Positions 9,323-18,737 are shown, counted from the first letter of the stretch. The stretch is DNA of 64,000 nucleotides from Jiangella gansuensis DSM 44835 (GCF_000515395.1 NZ_KI911782.1:4458697-4522696); one strand, 5' to 3'. The notes: a model not told the origin generated them from the sequence alone. Made by a program: numbers and translations.

Positions 9323-10254
9323 CCGTTCCCGCACCGAGCTCCGTGGAGCACGTTCTGGTCACCGGCGCGGCCGGCATGATCGGCCGCGCCACCACCAACC
9401 ATCTGCGCTCGCTCGGCCATGCCGTCACGGCGCTGGTGCTGGACGACCCCGGAGATCTCAAGGTCGACAGGGTCGTCGTCGGCAACGCCGGCGACCGGGC
9501 TGCCGTCGAGGAAGCGCTCGACGGTGTCGAGGCGGTGATCCACCTCGCCGCGATCCCGGCTCCCGTGCTCGGCACCGCGAACGAGGTGTTCGCCGGCAAC
9601 ACGGCGGCCACGTTCACGGTGTTGGACGCCGCCGGCCAGCGGGGAATTCGGCGGGCGGCGATCGCCAGCAGCATCAACGCGCTGGGGTACGGCTGGTCGC
9701 CACTGCGGCGGCCATGTCCAGAGTACCTGCCGCTCGATGAGGACCTGCCGACCCAGGCCGCCGATCCCTACTCTCTGTCGAAGGTGGCCGACGAGGCCAC
9801 GGCAGCGGCGATGCATCGTCGGTACGGCATGACGGTGGTAGCCCTGCGCCTGCCGTTCGTCGGGTCCCTGAGCACCGACGACGGAGGTGATGGCCGGCTG
9901 CCCGCACACGCCGCGGCGGTGACGGCGAACGCCGAGGTCGGCGCCCGTGACCTGTGGCTGTACCTGGAGACTCGCGACGCGGCCCGCGCGATGGAACATG
10001 CCCTACGGGTGTCCGAAGCCGGTGCCCACGTCGCGTTCGTCGCCGCACCGCGGTCCATCGCGCCCTACAGCACCGAGGACCTGCTCGACCTGTACTACCC
10101 CGATGTGCCGCGTCGCCGCCCGATGCCGGGGCGGACGGCTCCGGTCGACCTGACGCAGGCCGAGCGGATCCTCGACTTCACCGCCATCCATCTCCTTCCC
10201 GATTCCGACGAGGTCCGCACCCTGCCCGCCGGCCTCCGAACCGAAGAGGACGTC
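9319..10254 (+). CDS. NAD-dependent epimerase/dehydratase (uronate dehydrogenase-like), no own stop codon
   Basis: About 312 residues of an extended short-chain dehydrogenase. The Rossmann glycine motif is VLVTGAAGMIGRATTNHL; VIHLAAIPAP follows; the active-site tyrosine and lysine are in ADPYSLSKVADE. The start may be TTG 9319, overlapping the upstream permease stop (TTGA), or GTG 9343. No stop codon separates it from the next gene: the frame runs through the ATG at 10255 and ends only at TAA 10597-10599, so an epimerase with about 115 foreign C-terminal residues would be made unless translation ends otherwise. Its likely role is sugar or sugar-acid oxidation/epimerisation within this decayed locus. 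Confidence 0.7.
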
Positions 10255-11580
10255 ATGACCGTCACCAGAACGACACCCGACTCCCGGACCGCCGAGACCA
10301 CCCAGGTCCTTGCCGCCGATGCGCCGGCATTCGAGAACGTGAAGCCGCCGTGGGAGCCGCGCGACGGTCTTCGGATCACCGGGGTGCGGGCCATCGCCAC
10401 CGCGCCCGGCGGCACGCCGCTGGTGATCGTGCGGGTCGACACGAACGAGCCGGGTCTGTATGGGCTGGGTTGTGCGACGTTCACCCAGCGCTGGCACTCC
10501 GTGGTGGCCTACGTCGAGCAGCACTTGGAGCGGCTGGTCGTCGGGCGGCACCCGGCAGACATCGAGGACATCATCCGTGCGGTGCACTACGGGAGCTAAT
10601 GGCGGGCAGGGCCGGTGGGCAACAACGCGCTGTCGGGGCTGGATATGGCGCTGTGGGACATCGCGGGCAAGCGGGCCGGGATGCCGGTGTACGAGCTGCT
10701 GGGTGGGCGGGTCCGCGCGGCGGCGGCCACTTACATTCACGCCGGTCGGGCGACGGTCGGGGAGACGTTCGACGATGCGCGCCGGTTCATCGAGGCCGGC
10801 TGGACGCATGTGCGGTTGCAGGTGGGGCAGCCCGGTCTCGGCACCTACGGTGCGCCCGGGGCGCGCGGCGGGTACCCGGACGCGCCGAACCCGGACGGGT
10901 GGAGCGTGCAGCGTTACCTGCGCACCACGCCGGAGTTGTTCGCGGCGGCTCGTGCGGAGCTGGGCGAGGAGGTGGAGTTGCTGCACGACGTGCACTCGCG
11001 GCTGACGCCGAAGCAGGCGGTGTTGCTGGCGCGGTCGCTGGAGCCGTACCGGTTGTTCTTCCTGGAGGACGTGGTGGCGCCGGAGTATTTCGACCGGTTG
11101 CCGGAGGCGCGGGCGGCGTCTCCGGTGCCGTTGGCGGTGGGGGAGTTGGCGACGTCGTTCACTGATGCGGTGCGGCTGGTCCGCGACGGTGGGGTGGACC
11201 TGATCCGTTGTCACATCTCCGCGATCGGTGGGCTGTCGCCGGCGCGGAAGCTGGCGGTGCTGGCCGAGCTGACCGGGGTGCGCACGGCGTGGCATTCGCC
11301 GGCGGACGTGTCTCCGATCGGTGCCGCGGCCAACGTGGCGCTCGACGTCACGTCGGCGGCGTTCGGGATCCAGGAGGGCCATGTGTATCCGGAGCCGGTG
11401 CACGAGGTGTTCCCGGGCACGTTGCGGATCGAGCGGGGCTGGCTGCGGCCGAACGAGGCACCGGGCTGGGGCATCGACCTGGACGAGAAGGCCGCCGCCC
11501 AACACCCACCGGGTCTGGCGCGCATGGACGAGTGGGTGCTGGGCGTCCGCGGCCCGGACGGCGGCTTCTTCGCGCCGTGA
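10255..11580 (+). pseudogene. mandelate racemase/mannonate dehydratase-like gene with in-frame TAA
   Basis: The frame encodes an enolase-superfamily enzyme similar to RspA/ManD-type D-mannonate dehydratases, starting at ATG 10255 after GAAGAGGA. TAA at 10597-10599 sits between HYGS and WRAGPVGNNALSG, where relatives read SYWR; the frame is preserved on both sides, so a single TAC-to-TAA change explains it. Downstream metal-binding elements persist: LLHDVHSR, FFLEDVVAPE and LAVGELAT, then SAIGG and AWHSPADVSPIG. Everything after the stop is intact, which suggests a recent mutation. Restart at GTG 10615 would lack the capping domain. Confidence 0.82.
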
Positions 11581-11601
11581 GCCCGGGATCACCCGCGGGC
11601 T
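11580..11601. terminator. weak GC hairpin between convergent genes
   Basis: AGCCCG and CGGGCT pair across a ten-base spacer, starting at the stop codon of the enolase-superfamily gene and lying before the convergent LacI gene. There is no T-tract, so this is only a tentative terminator. Confidence 0.3.
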
Positions 11602-11618
11602 GCGTCGCTGTGAGCCGG

Positions 11619-12632
11619 TCAGGCCGACTCGCGGCGGCGCAGCTGCGCCGAGAAGACGACCTCCTGCGGGTCGGGCGGGCCCTCGCCTGCGATGCGCTGG
11701 AGCACCAGTCGGCCGGCGGCGTGCCCGATCTGGTGCGACTGGTTGGCCATGGTGGTGAGCTTCGGGGTGATCAGCCTGGCCGCCTCGATGTCGTCGAACC
11801 CCATGACGGCGATGTCGTCGGGGATCCGCAGCCCCCGGGCATGGGCGGCGCCGATGGCGCCGATCGCGACGACGTCGTTGGTGGCGATCACGGCGTCGGG
11901 TGGTTCCGGCAGATCCAGCAGGGCGTTCATGCCCTGGGCGCCGCCGTCGCCGCTCACTGGCGCGCGCAGGAGCAGGTCGGGTTCTGCCGGGATGCCCGCC
12001 TCGTGAAGCGCGGCGCGATAGCCGTCGACGCGCACCGCGGGCGCGCCGCTGCCGGCCGGCGCGGTGATGAACCCGATGCGCCGATGGCCGCGGCCGATGA
12101 GGTAGCGCGTGGCCTCGGCGCCGCTCTCGTGGTCGGCGCCGTTGACGACGTCGTACCCCTCCTTCGGCCGGTGACTTCCGAGCAGGACGACAGGTATGCC
12201 GACCGACACGGCCGGCCGGATGTCTTCCTGATGCTGGTAGTACCCGGAGAAGACGATGCCGTCGACCCGTCTCTTCACGAGCTGCTCCACGGTCTTGCGC
12301 TCGAGATCCGGGTTCGCGTCGGTGTTGCAGACGATGCCGAAGTACGTATCCGCCTGGATGGCGTCCTGCAGGCCGCGGGCCACGGAGGTGTAGAAGGGGT
12401 TGGTGATGTCGGGGATCACCAACGCGATGGTGTTCGTCCGCTGGCTGCGCATGCTGCGGGCCAGATCGTTGGGCTGATAGCCCAGCTCGGCGATGGCGTC
12501 GAGCACCCGCTCCCGGGTGGCCGCCGAGACCGGCCGGCGCTGGCTGAGAGTGTGCGAGACGGTGGTGACACTCACGCCTGCCAAAGCCGCGACGTCGATG
12601 ATGCTGGCGTGGCGACGGCGCTGCACGGTCAT
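11619..12632 (-). CDS. LacI-family transcriptional regulator
   Basis: A 337-residue LacI/PurR-type regulator. The N-terminal helix-turn-helix and hinge read ASIIDVAALAGVSVTTVSHT and PNDLARSMRSQRT; the periplasmic-binding-like effector domain has LVIPDITNPFY and the C-terminal VMGFDDIEAARLITPKLTTM. ATG 12632 follows GAGGTGGG. It is divergent from the large protein at 12723 and convergent with the enolase-superfamily gene, so it most likely senses a sugar or sugar acid for this locus. The 90-bp gap with the divergent gene contains the small palindrome TATCGATA at 12669-12676, a possible operator core. Confidence 0.87.
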   Translation of the reverse strand: MTVQRRRHASIIDVAALAGVSVTTVSHTLSQRRPVSAATRERVLDAIAELGYQPNDLARSMRSQRTNTIALVIPDITNPFYTSVARGLQDAIQADTYFGIVCNTDANPDLERKTVEQLVKRRVDGIVFSGYYQHQEDIRPAVSVGIPVVLLGSHRPKEGYDVVNGADHESGAEATRYLIGRGHRRIGFITAPAGSGAPAVRVDGYRAALHEAGIPAEPDLLLRAPVSGDGGAQGMNALLDLPEPPDAVIATNDVVAIGAIGAAHARGLRIPDDIAVMGFDDIEAARLITPKLTTMANQSHQIGHAAGRLVLQRIAGEGPPDPQEVVFSAQLRRRESA

Positions 12633-12722
12633 GTCGCCCACCTCGTCGGATGCCTCATCAAGACATCGTATCGATAAGCGCAGAAGGTTTTGCGCGCGGG
12701 AACTCGAGTGAATGGAGATCTC

Positions 12723-14579
12723 ATGGCGGACGGCGAACTGGATCGGATGCTGATCGCGGCAGCGTGCGAGGCCGGCGACCGGTCCTACGACGCGGAGTGG
12801 GGCCTGCTCAGAGTCCGCGCGCACTTCAACCCGATCCACACCCGCATCGTGTCCGGCCACGGTCACCGGTATGTCGCCAGCCTGTCGTACGCCGTGGCCC
12901 TGTGCGAGGCCGGCCGGTTCGACCGGGCACAGCGAATCCTGTTGCGCTGCATCGAGGACCAGGACACCGACCCGGCGTCGCCAACCTACGGGCTCTGGGG
13001 CTACTACGCAGAGGAGCCGGTCGCCGACATGCAACCACCGGACCGGAACCAGGCCGACTTCAACGGCCGGGCCCTGGCCACGGTGCTGCTGCGCCATCAG
13101 CCGTCCCTGCCGGACACCGTCCGCCAGGCGGCGCTGACGTCCCTGGCCCATGCCGCCCGGTCGATCGTCCGGCGCAACGTCTCGATGGACTACACCAACA
13201 TCGCGGCCAAGGGCACCTTCGTCACGCTGGCGGCCGGTCAGCTGCTGGACGATGCCGGGCTCACGGGCTACGGACGGGACCGGCTGCGGCGCTTCGCCGC
13301 GAACGTCGACCGCACCGGCAGCTTCGTCGAGTACAACAGCCCGACCTATTGGGCCATCACGAGCCAGGCGCTCACCGCGATCGCACAGTACGCCGACGAG
13401 GCGGAGACCAGGCGGGAGGCTGATCGCCTCGCCGCCCTGGCCTGGAGGCATCTGGCGGCACACTGGCATGCGCCGTCCGGGCAACAGGCCGGGCCGATGT
13501 CTCGAACCTACGGCGACGACCTGGCGCAGAACTCCGGACTGGCGATGTTCCTACGCAAGGCGCTGGGCGGGAGGGCGCCGTTCGGCTCGTTCGAGCCGGC
13601 CGACCCCGAGGTCGAGCTGGTGTGGCCCGCGGTGCTCGAGCCGCAGGTGCCCGAGGAGCTCGCGGCCGAATTCACCGAGCTGCCGGAACCGCAGCAGCGG
13701 CGGGTGCTCTTCGCCGTTGGCGACGCCGCCCACGGGGCGGGGGAGCAGCGCGGCGGCACGGCGCTGCGGGCGATCGTCGGCACGACCTGGCGCGAACCGA
13801 CGCTGACCCTGGGGACGATCAACCAGTCCGACACCTGGTTGCAGCGGCGGAACCTGCTCGGGCGGTGGACCGAACCGGGCGACGCGCCGTGGCGGCAACC
13901 CGCGCGTTACGTCCGCCTCCGGGTCCTCAAGGACGGCGTCGACTTCGCGTCCGGCTCGTTCTCCTCCGTGCAGCACGGCAGTGCCGCGTTGTGGGTCGTC
14001 GGCTTCGCCTCGCCAGGCGGCGACCGCCACCTGCACCTGGATCTGATCGCCCAGGGCGAGGCGTTCGAGGCAACGTCGATCACGGTCTCGTTCGAGTTCG
14101 CGGGAGCCGCCGACGCAGTCATCCTGGTCGGCGACCAGCAGGCGGGTCCGGGTGACGGTTTCGGTATCGGCGACGTCGTACGCGTCGTCACTGCAGGCGT
14201 CGAACTGGCGATCCACCTGGCAGCCGGAGACTTCGGCGGAACTCGGCCGCACGGCGTGCTTCGCCGCGACGGCGACAAGGTGTTCGTCGACGTCGACCTG
14301 TTCCGGTCGCCGGAGCCTGCCGCGGTCGACCTGACCACCATCGGCAGCGCGTTCGTCGCTGGCACCTTCGCCATGACCCGTCCCGACGAACGGCAGGACC
14401 GCACTCGTCTGCCCACGGTCCGGACGCTGCCTGCCCAGATTGAACTCTCCGGATCTGGCATGTGGCTGCGGGCGCGCACGATGGTCGGCACCCGCGCGGA
14501 CCATGCCGCCGCTTTCGCCTCCAGCGCGCCGGTTCCCTTCGTCGAGGACATGGTCGTCGGCGACCGGCAGGGGGCATGA
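12723..14579 (+). CDS. large protein with helical-toroid-like N-domain, probably glycan-active; not recognised
   Basis: A 618-residue protein I cannot assign to a named family. Residues about 15-300 are helical and rich in paired-helix patterns (HTRIVSGHGHRYVASLSYAV, ADFNGRALATVLLRH, VEYNSPTYWAITSQALTAIA), resembling the alpha/alpha toroid of glycoside hydrolases and polysaccharide lyases. Residues about 300-618 are beta-rich, as in the beta-sandwich attached to such toroids. N-E-Y-H residues in FVEYNSPTYWA and the GHGHRY motif could be catalytic. No signal peptide is present, so it would act on an imported oligosaccharide. Start ATG 12723 follows GGAG. It is divergent from the LacI regulator and next to sugar-acid genes. 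Confidence 0.6.
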   Translation: MADGELDRMLIAAACEAGDRSYDAEWGLLRVRAHFNPIHTRIVSGHGHRYVASLSYAVALCEAGRFDRAQRILLRCIEDQDTDPASPTYGLWGYYAEEPVADMQPPDRNQADFNGRALATVLLRHQPSLPDTVRQAALTSLAHAARSIVRRNVSMDYTNIAAKGTFVTLAAGQLLDDAGLTGYGRDRLRRFAANVDRTGSFVEYNSPTYWAITSQALTAIAQYADEAETRREADRLAALAWRHLAAHWHAPSGQQAGPMSRTYGDDLAQNSGLAMFLRKALGGRAPFGSFEPADPEVELVWPAVLEPQVPEELAAEFTELPEPQQRRVLFAVGDAAHGAGEQRGGTALRAIVGTTWREPTLTLGTINQSDTWLQRRNLLGRWTEPGDAPWRQPARYVRLRVLKDGVDFASGSFSSVQHGSAALWVVGFASPGGDRHLHLDLIAQGEAFEATSITVSFEFAGAADAVILVGDQQAGPGDGFGIGDVVRVVTAGVELAIHLAAGDFGGTRPHGVLRRDGDKVFVDVDLFRSPEPAAVDLTTIGSAFVAGTFAMTRPDERQDRTRLPTVRTLPAQIELSGSGMWLRARTMVGTRADHAAAFASSAPVPFVEDMVVGDRQGA

Positions 14580-14681
14580 GCGCGCGGTCCATCCGCCGGT
14601 CTCGTGGTCCGAGGTGGCCCCGAGCGCCCGTGGACCATGGGTCGTGGCCGGGCCGGCCCTCGAGGTGGTGCCGCGGGGGTT

Positions 14682-14848
14682 GTCACCTGATCGTCGATGT
14701 GCCGCCTGATCGGGTCCGCGGCGACGATCAGGTGACGACAGCACCCGCGGGCGGTGGGATCGGGCACCTGATCGTCTCCAGCATGTGGACACGAAACGAT
14801 CAGACGACGTCGACACGGCAATTCGGCGCGAACGGTCACCTGATCATT
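14682..14848. repeat. cluster of CACCTGATCGT-type inverted and direct repeats
   Basis: The 345-base gap between 14579 and 14925 holds no gene. Arms GTCACCTGATCGTCG (14682-14696) and its exact complement (14722-14736) form a 15-bp stem with a 25-base loop. Further copies of the core occur as CACCTGATCGTC at 14765, ACGATCAGACG near 14796 and TCACCTGATCATT at 14836, so at least five core copies in both orientations lie within 170 bases. It could be a REP-like element, a terminator for the upstream gene, or a protein-binding array. Confidence 0.65.
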
Positions 14849-14924
14849 CCTGCCGGGTCCGTCGCTGGCCGGCGATCCGGTCCTTGACGCTGACCCGATC
14901 GCGGTGTGCGTAGAGTTCTGCGCC

Positions 14925-15578
14925 ATGGGCGACGAGCTGGCACGAGGTGGGGACGCGGCCGCGTCTCGGGCGCTGGAGCGGGTGTCCGACGCCGACCGCG
15001 AGCGGGCGGCGGAATTCGTCCAGACAGCGCTCGGCGACGGCCGGATCGGTCTCGACGAGATCGACGAACGGCTCGGCGCGGTCATGGCCGCACGAACCCG
15101 CGGCGACCTCGAAGCGGCGTTGGTCCACCTCCCAGGCGCCGACGCCGCCTTGGCGACGACCCAGCCGGTGGTGCCCGCGACGGGTCGCGCGAGCGAACCC
15201 ACGACGATCAATGGGACACACGCGAGAATCCGGCGCACCGGCCGGTGGGAGGTGCCCGCCCACCTCGTCGTCACGATGGTCCACTCGTGGATGGTCCTCG
15301 ACCTCATGGAGGCGGACCTGCCCGGGCCCGAGATCCGAGTGGACGTCGACCTCACGCACAGCCGTCTTCGCGTGATCGTTCCCGATGACATCCGGGTCGA
15401 GGACTCAGGTCTCGAGCAGCACGGGTCGACGGTGAGCGTCGAACCGGCTCGCGGCACCACGTCGCCTCGTGCGGTCGTCCGCCTGAGCGGCCGGCTGCAC
15501 TGGAGCAAGGTCGCCGCCGAGCCGCCCGGCTGGCGCCGCCGCCGGGAACTGCGCAAAGCCGCCCGACGGTCCTCCTGA
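14925..15578 (+). CDS. DUF1707 (SHOCT-like) domain protein
   Basis: A 217-residue cytoplasmic protein. Residues about 15-70 form the DUF1707 domain common in actinobacteria (RVSDADRERAAEFVQTALGD, then GRIGLDEIDERLGAVMAART), here following a short N-terminal extension. The remaining 150 residues are beta-rich with charged C-terminal arginines (GWRRRRELRKAARRSS), resembling the cell-wall-active-antibiotic-response half of liaF-like proteins. Start ATG 14925 gives the canonical domain; no strong ribosome site is seen. Function is unknown; envelope-stress roles are inferred for relatives. Confidence 0.75.
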   Translation: MGDELARGGDAAASRALERVSDADRERAAEFVQTALGDGRIGLDEIDERLGAVMAARTRGDLEAALVHLPGADAALATTQPVVPATGRASEPTTINGTHARIRRTGRWEVPAHLVVTMVHSWMVLDLMEADLPGPEIRVDVDLTHSRLRVIVPDDIRVEDSGLEQHGSTVSVEPARGTTSPRAVVRLSGRLHWSKVAAEPPGWRRRRELRKAARRSS

Positions 15579-15594
15579 CCAGTGACCGTGATTT

Positions 15595-15984
15595 CTGGCC
15601 GTCGAGCGCGACCTCAGCAACGGCGAGAACGCCGCCGGTGACGGGCGGACGCTCAGCGTCGGCGGAATCACCCACGAGAAGGGGCTGGGCGTGCACGCGG
15701 AGTCGCGGGTGTCCTACTACCTGGGCGAGGCGTGCTCCCGGCTCACCGCCGTCGCCGGCGTGGACGACGAGATCCTCGACTACGGTTCCGTGCGCTTCTC
15801 CGTCGTCGGTGACGGCGTCACCCTGGCCCGGTCCGACGTGCTCACCGGGGTGTCGGACCCAATGCCGCTCGACGTCGACGTGAGTGGAGTGAGTTACCTC
15901 GACCTGGTTGTGGACGGCGCCGGCGACGGTGTCAGCGGCGACCACGCCGACTGGGCCAGCGCCCGGCTCGCCTGGTCACCATGA
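15595..15984 (+). pseudogene. orphan NPCBM carbohydrate-binding module, 5' truncated
   Basis: The frame reads VERDLSNGENAAGDGRTL, GGITHEKGLGVHAESRVSYY and, near the end, DHADWASARLAW, the standard NPCBM (novel putative carbohydrate-binding module) that caps secreted glycoside hydrolases such as alpha-galactosidases. It starts mid-module after an in-frame TGA at 15589-15591, and no catalytic domain or signal peptide precedes it. It is a leftover 3' end of a larger glycosidase gene. An internal ATG at 15691 would make only half the module. Confidence 0.7.
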
Positions 15985-16064
15985 GCCGCTCAGTGGACGG
16001 CGCGCCGACTGGCGGGTAGGGCTCGCGGGCGTCGGCCGTCACGACCACGAGGGTGGACGCGAGG

Positions 16065-16898
16065 TCAGGGCCTCCCGGCGCCCGGCGCGGGCGCCGGGAA
16101 GGCCACGACCTGTCCGTTGGGCTCCGGCGACTCGGTGCCGAAGTCCTGGCCGACGACATACAGGTGTGGGTCGTCGCCGCGGCTCAGGGCACAGGCGAAG
16201 GCGCCCCGGTCCAGTTCTACGGTGGACAGCACCTCGCCGCCCTCGCGCACCCGGACGCAGTGCTGGTTGCCGACGTCGGCGTACCAGACCGCGCCCTCGG
16301 CGTCCACGCAGATCCCGTCGGGATGGTCCGTGGGTGTCGGCGCCCACACGCGGCGGTTGCCGAGGCCGCCGTCGGCCTCGATGTCGAACGCGGTGAGGCG
16401 GTTGGCGTAGGACTCGGCGACGATCAGGGTCGCACCGTCCGGCGTGATCGCCATCCCGTTCGGGAACGCCACGTCGCCGGCCACCTGCCGGACCTCGCCG
16501 CCCGGGGCCACGAGGGCGATCAGGCCGGGCGCGAACTCGCCGCCGGGGAAGTCGAAGCCGATGTTGTTGACGTAGGCGTTGCCACGGTCGTCGACCACGA
16601 TGTCGTTCCACGGCAGGTCCGAGACGGGGGAGAGGTCCGCGTGCCGCTCCATGGCCCCGTCGGGCTCTCGGCGCAGCAGCTGCCTGTGTGCGGAGTCCAC
16701 GACCAGCAGCCGCCCGTCCGGGAGGAAGTCGATGCACATCGGGAACGACGGAACGGTCGCCACCACCTCGTGACCGCCGTCGGCGCCGAGCACGATCACC
16801 TGGTTCGCGCCCCAGTCGGAGAACCAGAGCCGCCCGTCGTGCCAGCGCGGTGACTCACCGAAGACGATGCGGTCCATCAGGACCTCGGGTGTGCTCAT
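16065..16898 (-). CDS. SMP-30/gluconolactonase/LRE family protein
   Basis: A 277-residue six-bladed beta-propeller of the SMP-30/Gnl/luciferin-regenerating group, probable lactone hydrolase. Blade motifs include GESPRWHDGRLWFSDWGANQ with the metal-binding glutamate, LPWNDIVVDDRGNAYVNNIG, VAFPNGMAITPDGATLIVAE with the metal-binding asparagine, and DHPDGICVDAEGAVWYADV with the active-site aspartate. ATG 16898 follows GAGAGGAAC. It is divergent from the GntR regulator, and the shared 112-base gap contains a perfect palindrome, suggesting control by that regulator. It may open a sugar-acid lactone. Confidence 0.85.
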   Translation of the reverse strand: MSTPEVLMDRIVFGESPRWHDGRLWFSDWGANQVIVLGADGGHEVVATVPSFPMCIDFLPDGRLLVVDSAHRQLLRREPDGAMERHADLSPVSDLPWNDIVVDDRGNAYVNNIGFDFPGGEFAPGLIALVAPGGEVRQVAGDVAFPNGMAITPDGATLIVAESYANRLTAFDIEADGGLGNRRVWAPTPTDHPDGICVDAEGAVWYADVGNQHCVRVREGGEVLSTVELDRGAFACALSRGDDPHLYVVGQDFGTESPEPNGQVVAFPAPAPGAGRP

Positions 16899-16997
16899 GT
16901 CAGTTCCTCTCCCCATCGGTACAAGACGGACCATGCCCGGCTCGGAAAGTCATCGCGAGCACCGGCACATTTGGCTTGCCGATGGGCGGCGGTTGTG

Positions 16998-17011
16998 TGC
17001 AATATATTGCA
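16998..17011. promoter_or_regulatory. palindrome TGCAATATATTGCA, probable GntR operator
   Basis: A perfect 14-bp AT-rich palindrome in the divergent region of the SMP-30 and GntR genes; its last A is the first base of the GntR ATG. FadR/FCD-type GntR repressors bind short palindromes of this kind near their own start. Binding here would block initiation of the regulator and possibly of the SMP-30 gene. Confidence 0.65.
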
Positions 17012-17661
17012 TGCCCATCCCAGAGGGCACGCCCTCGATCGACCGTCGCCTCCTGCGTGACGACGTCTTCGGCCGGCTGCGCGACGCCATCGTCGACGGA
17101 GTCCTTGCGCCGGGTGAGCAACTGCGTGACGGTGAGCTCGCGGCCTGGCTCGGGGTGAGTCGCACTCCGGTGCGCGAGGCGTTGCTGCGGCTGGCGGAGG
17201 CGGGACTCGTCGTGGCCCGGCCGGGGCGTTCCACGACCGTGAGCACGCTGGACCTGCGTGACATCCGCGATGCTCGTGACGTGGTCGCGGCGATGCACGA
17301 GGTGGCCGTGCGGGAGGCGGTGGACAGCCTCACCCGGAGCGATCTCGAAGCGATGCGGGCGGCCAACCACCGCTTCCGCACGGCGGTGGAGCGCGGCGAC
17401 GTCGAGGCGGCCTTGCGCGCCGACGACGACCTGCACGGCATCCCGGTGGCCGTGGCCGCGAACCGGGCGCTGAGCGCCGTGCTCGATCAGTTCACGCCGG
17501 TGCTGCGGAGGGCTGAGCGGCTGCGCTTCTCCTCGCTGGGCGGCCGCGCCTCGATCACCCGGCACGACGACCTCATCAGACTGTGCGCCGCCGGAGACGC
17601 GGAGCAGGCGGCAGCGGTCGCCTTCGACACCTGGCACACCCTGCCGACCACTGAGGAGTGA
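17011..17661 (+). CDS. GntR-family regulator (FCD-type)
   Basis: A 216-residue GntR protein. The winged helix-turn-helix spans residues about 12-75 ([20 protein letters not shown], then [20 protein letters not shown]), followed by a short helical FCD effector domain with metal-ligand-like residues ([20 protein letters not shown]). ATG 17011 lies on the operator and has no good ribosome site, so the mRNA may be leaderless or an upstream TTG may be used. Its TGA overlaps the region immediately before acdS, three bases away, so the two are co-transcribed and it probably controls ACC deaminase and the divergent SMP-30 gene. Confidence 0.82.
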   Translation: MPIPEGTPSIDRRLLRDDVFGRLRDAIVDGVLAPGEQLRDGELAAWLGVSRTPVREALLRLAEAGLVVARPGRSTTVSTLDLRDIRDARDVVAAMHEVAVREAVDSLTRSDLEAMRAANHRFRTAVERGDVEAALRADDDLHGIPVAVAANRALSAVLDQFTPVLRRAERLRFSSLGGRASITRHDDLIRLCAAGDAEQAAAVAFDTWHTLPTTEE

Positions 17662-17663
17662 CC

Positions 17664-18737
17664 ATGGCCCTGTCCGATTTCCCCCGCCACCGGTTGACCT
17701 TCGGCCCCAGCCCCGTCCACCCCATGCCGCGATTGACCGCCCACCTCGGCGGCGCGTCGATCTGGGCGAAACGGGAGGACTGCAACTCGGGTCTCGCCTA
17801 CGGCGGCAACAAGACCCGCAAGCTGGAGTACATCGTCCCCGACGCGCTGGCGCAGGGAGCCGACACCCTGGTGTCCATCGGCGGGTACCAGTCCAACCAC
17901 ACCCGCCAGGTCGCCGCCGTCGCCGCGTCGCTGGGCCTGAAAGCCGTGCTGGTACAGGAGAACTGGGTCGACTGGCCCGATTCCGTCAACGACCGCGTCG
18001 GCAACATCCTGCTGAGCCGCATCATGGGCGCCGAGGTCCGCCTCGACCCGGCCGGTTTCGGCATCGAGTTCAAGGAGTCCTGGTCCCGCGCGATCGAGGA
18101 CGTGAAGCAGCGCGGTGGCACACCGTACCCCATCCCGGCGGGTGCCTCCGACCACCGGCTCGGCGGTCTCGGGTTCGCGAACTGGGCCTACGAGGTCGAG
18201 CAGCAAGAACGCGACCTGGGCATCTTCTTCGACACCATCGTGGTCTGCGCGGTCACCGGTTCCACCCACGCGGGCATGATCGCCGGATTCGCTGCGCTCG
18301 AAGAAGCCGGTGGCCGGCCACGCCGCGTGATCGGCATCGACGCCAGCGCGAAGATCGAGGAGACACGCGCTCAGGTCGCGCGCATCGCGACCGCGACAGC
18401 CAAGCTCATCGGGGTGGAGCGGCCGCTGCGTGACGACGAGATCACGATCCTCGCCGACTGGGCGGGGGACAGGTACGGCATCCCGGTGGACTCCACGCTC
18501 GACGCGATCCGGCTCACCGGTCAGCTCGAGGGGGTGATCCTCGACCCCGTCTACGAGGGCAAGTCGATGGCCGGCCTCATCGACCTCGTCACCGCCCGCG
18601 AGATCTCGCCGGAATCGACGGTCCTCTTCGCCCACCTCGGCGGCCAACCGGCCCTGAACGCGTACAGCAGCCTGTTCACCCACACCAGTCCGCTCCCCAT
18701 CGAATCGCAGGAGCGCGGTGTCGGCGGGACCGCGTAG
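17664..18737 (+). CDS. acdS: 1-aminocyclopropane-1-carboxylate deaminase
   Basis: A 357-residue PLP enzyme cleaving ACC, the ethylene precursor of plants, to ammonia and 2-oxobutanoate. The PLP lysine is K50 in [12 protein letters not shown]; the nucleophile-loop is [15 protein letters not shown]; phosphate binding is [10 protein letters not shown]. The diagnostic [13 protein letters not shown] and [13 protein letters not shown] keep the Tyr-Glu and Leu that distinguish true ACC deaminase from D-cysteine desulfhydrase. The length is slightly above the usual 338. ATG 17664 follows GAGGAG at five bases; GTG 17658 overlaps the upstream stop. It is in one transcription unit with the GntR regulator and suggests contact with plant exudates. 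Confidence 0.9.
   Translation: MALSDFPRHRLTFGPSPVHPMPRLTAHLGGASIWAKREDCNSGLAYGGNKTRKLEYIVPDALAQGADTLVSIGGYQSNHTRQVAAVAASLGLKAVLVQENWVDWPDSVNDRVGNILLSRIMGAEVRLDPAGFGIEFKESWSRAIEDVKQRGGTPYPIPAGASDHRLGGLGFANWAYEVEQQERDLGIFFDTIVVCAVTGSTHAGMIAGFAALEEAGGRPRRVIGIDASAKIEETRAQVARIATATAKLIGVERPLRDDEITILADWAGDRYGIPVDSTLDAIRLTGQLEGVILDPVYEGKSMAGLIDLVTAREISPESTVLFAHLGGQPALNAYSSLFTHTSPLPIESQERGVGGTA

Noticed and set aside
16117-16853. Rightward open frames opposite the SMP-30 gene
   Set aside because: No domain similarity; the leftward frame has full beta-propeller motifs and a ribosome site.
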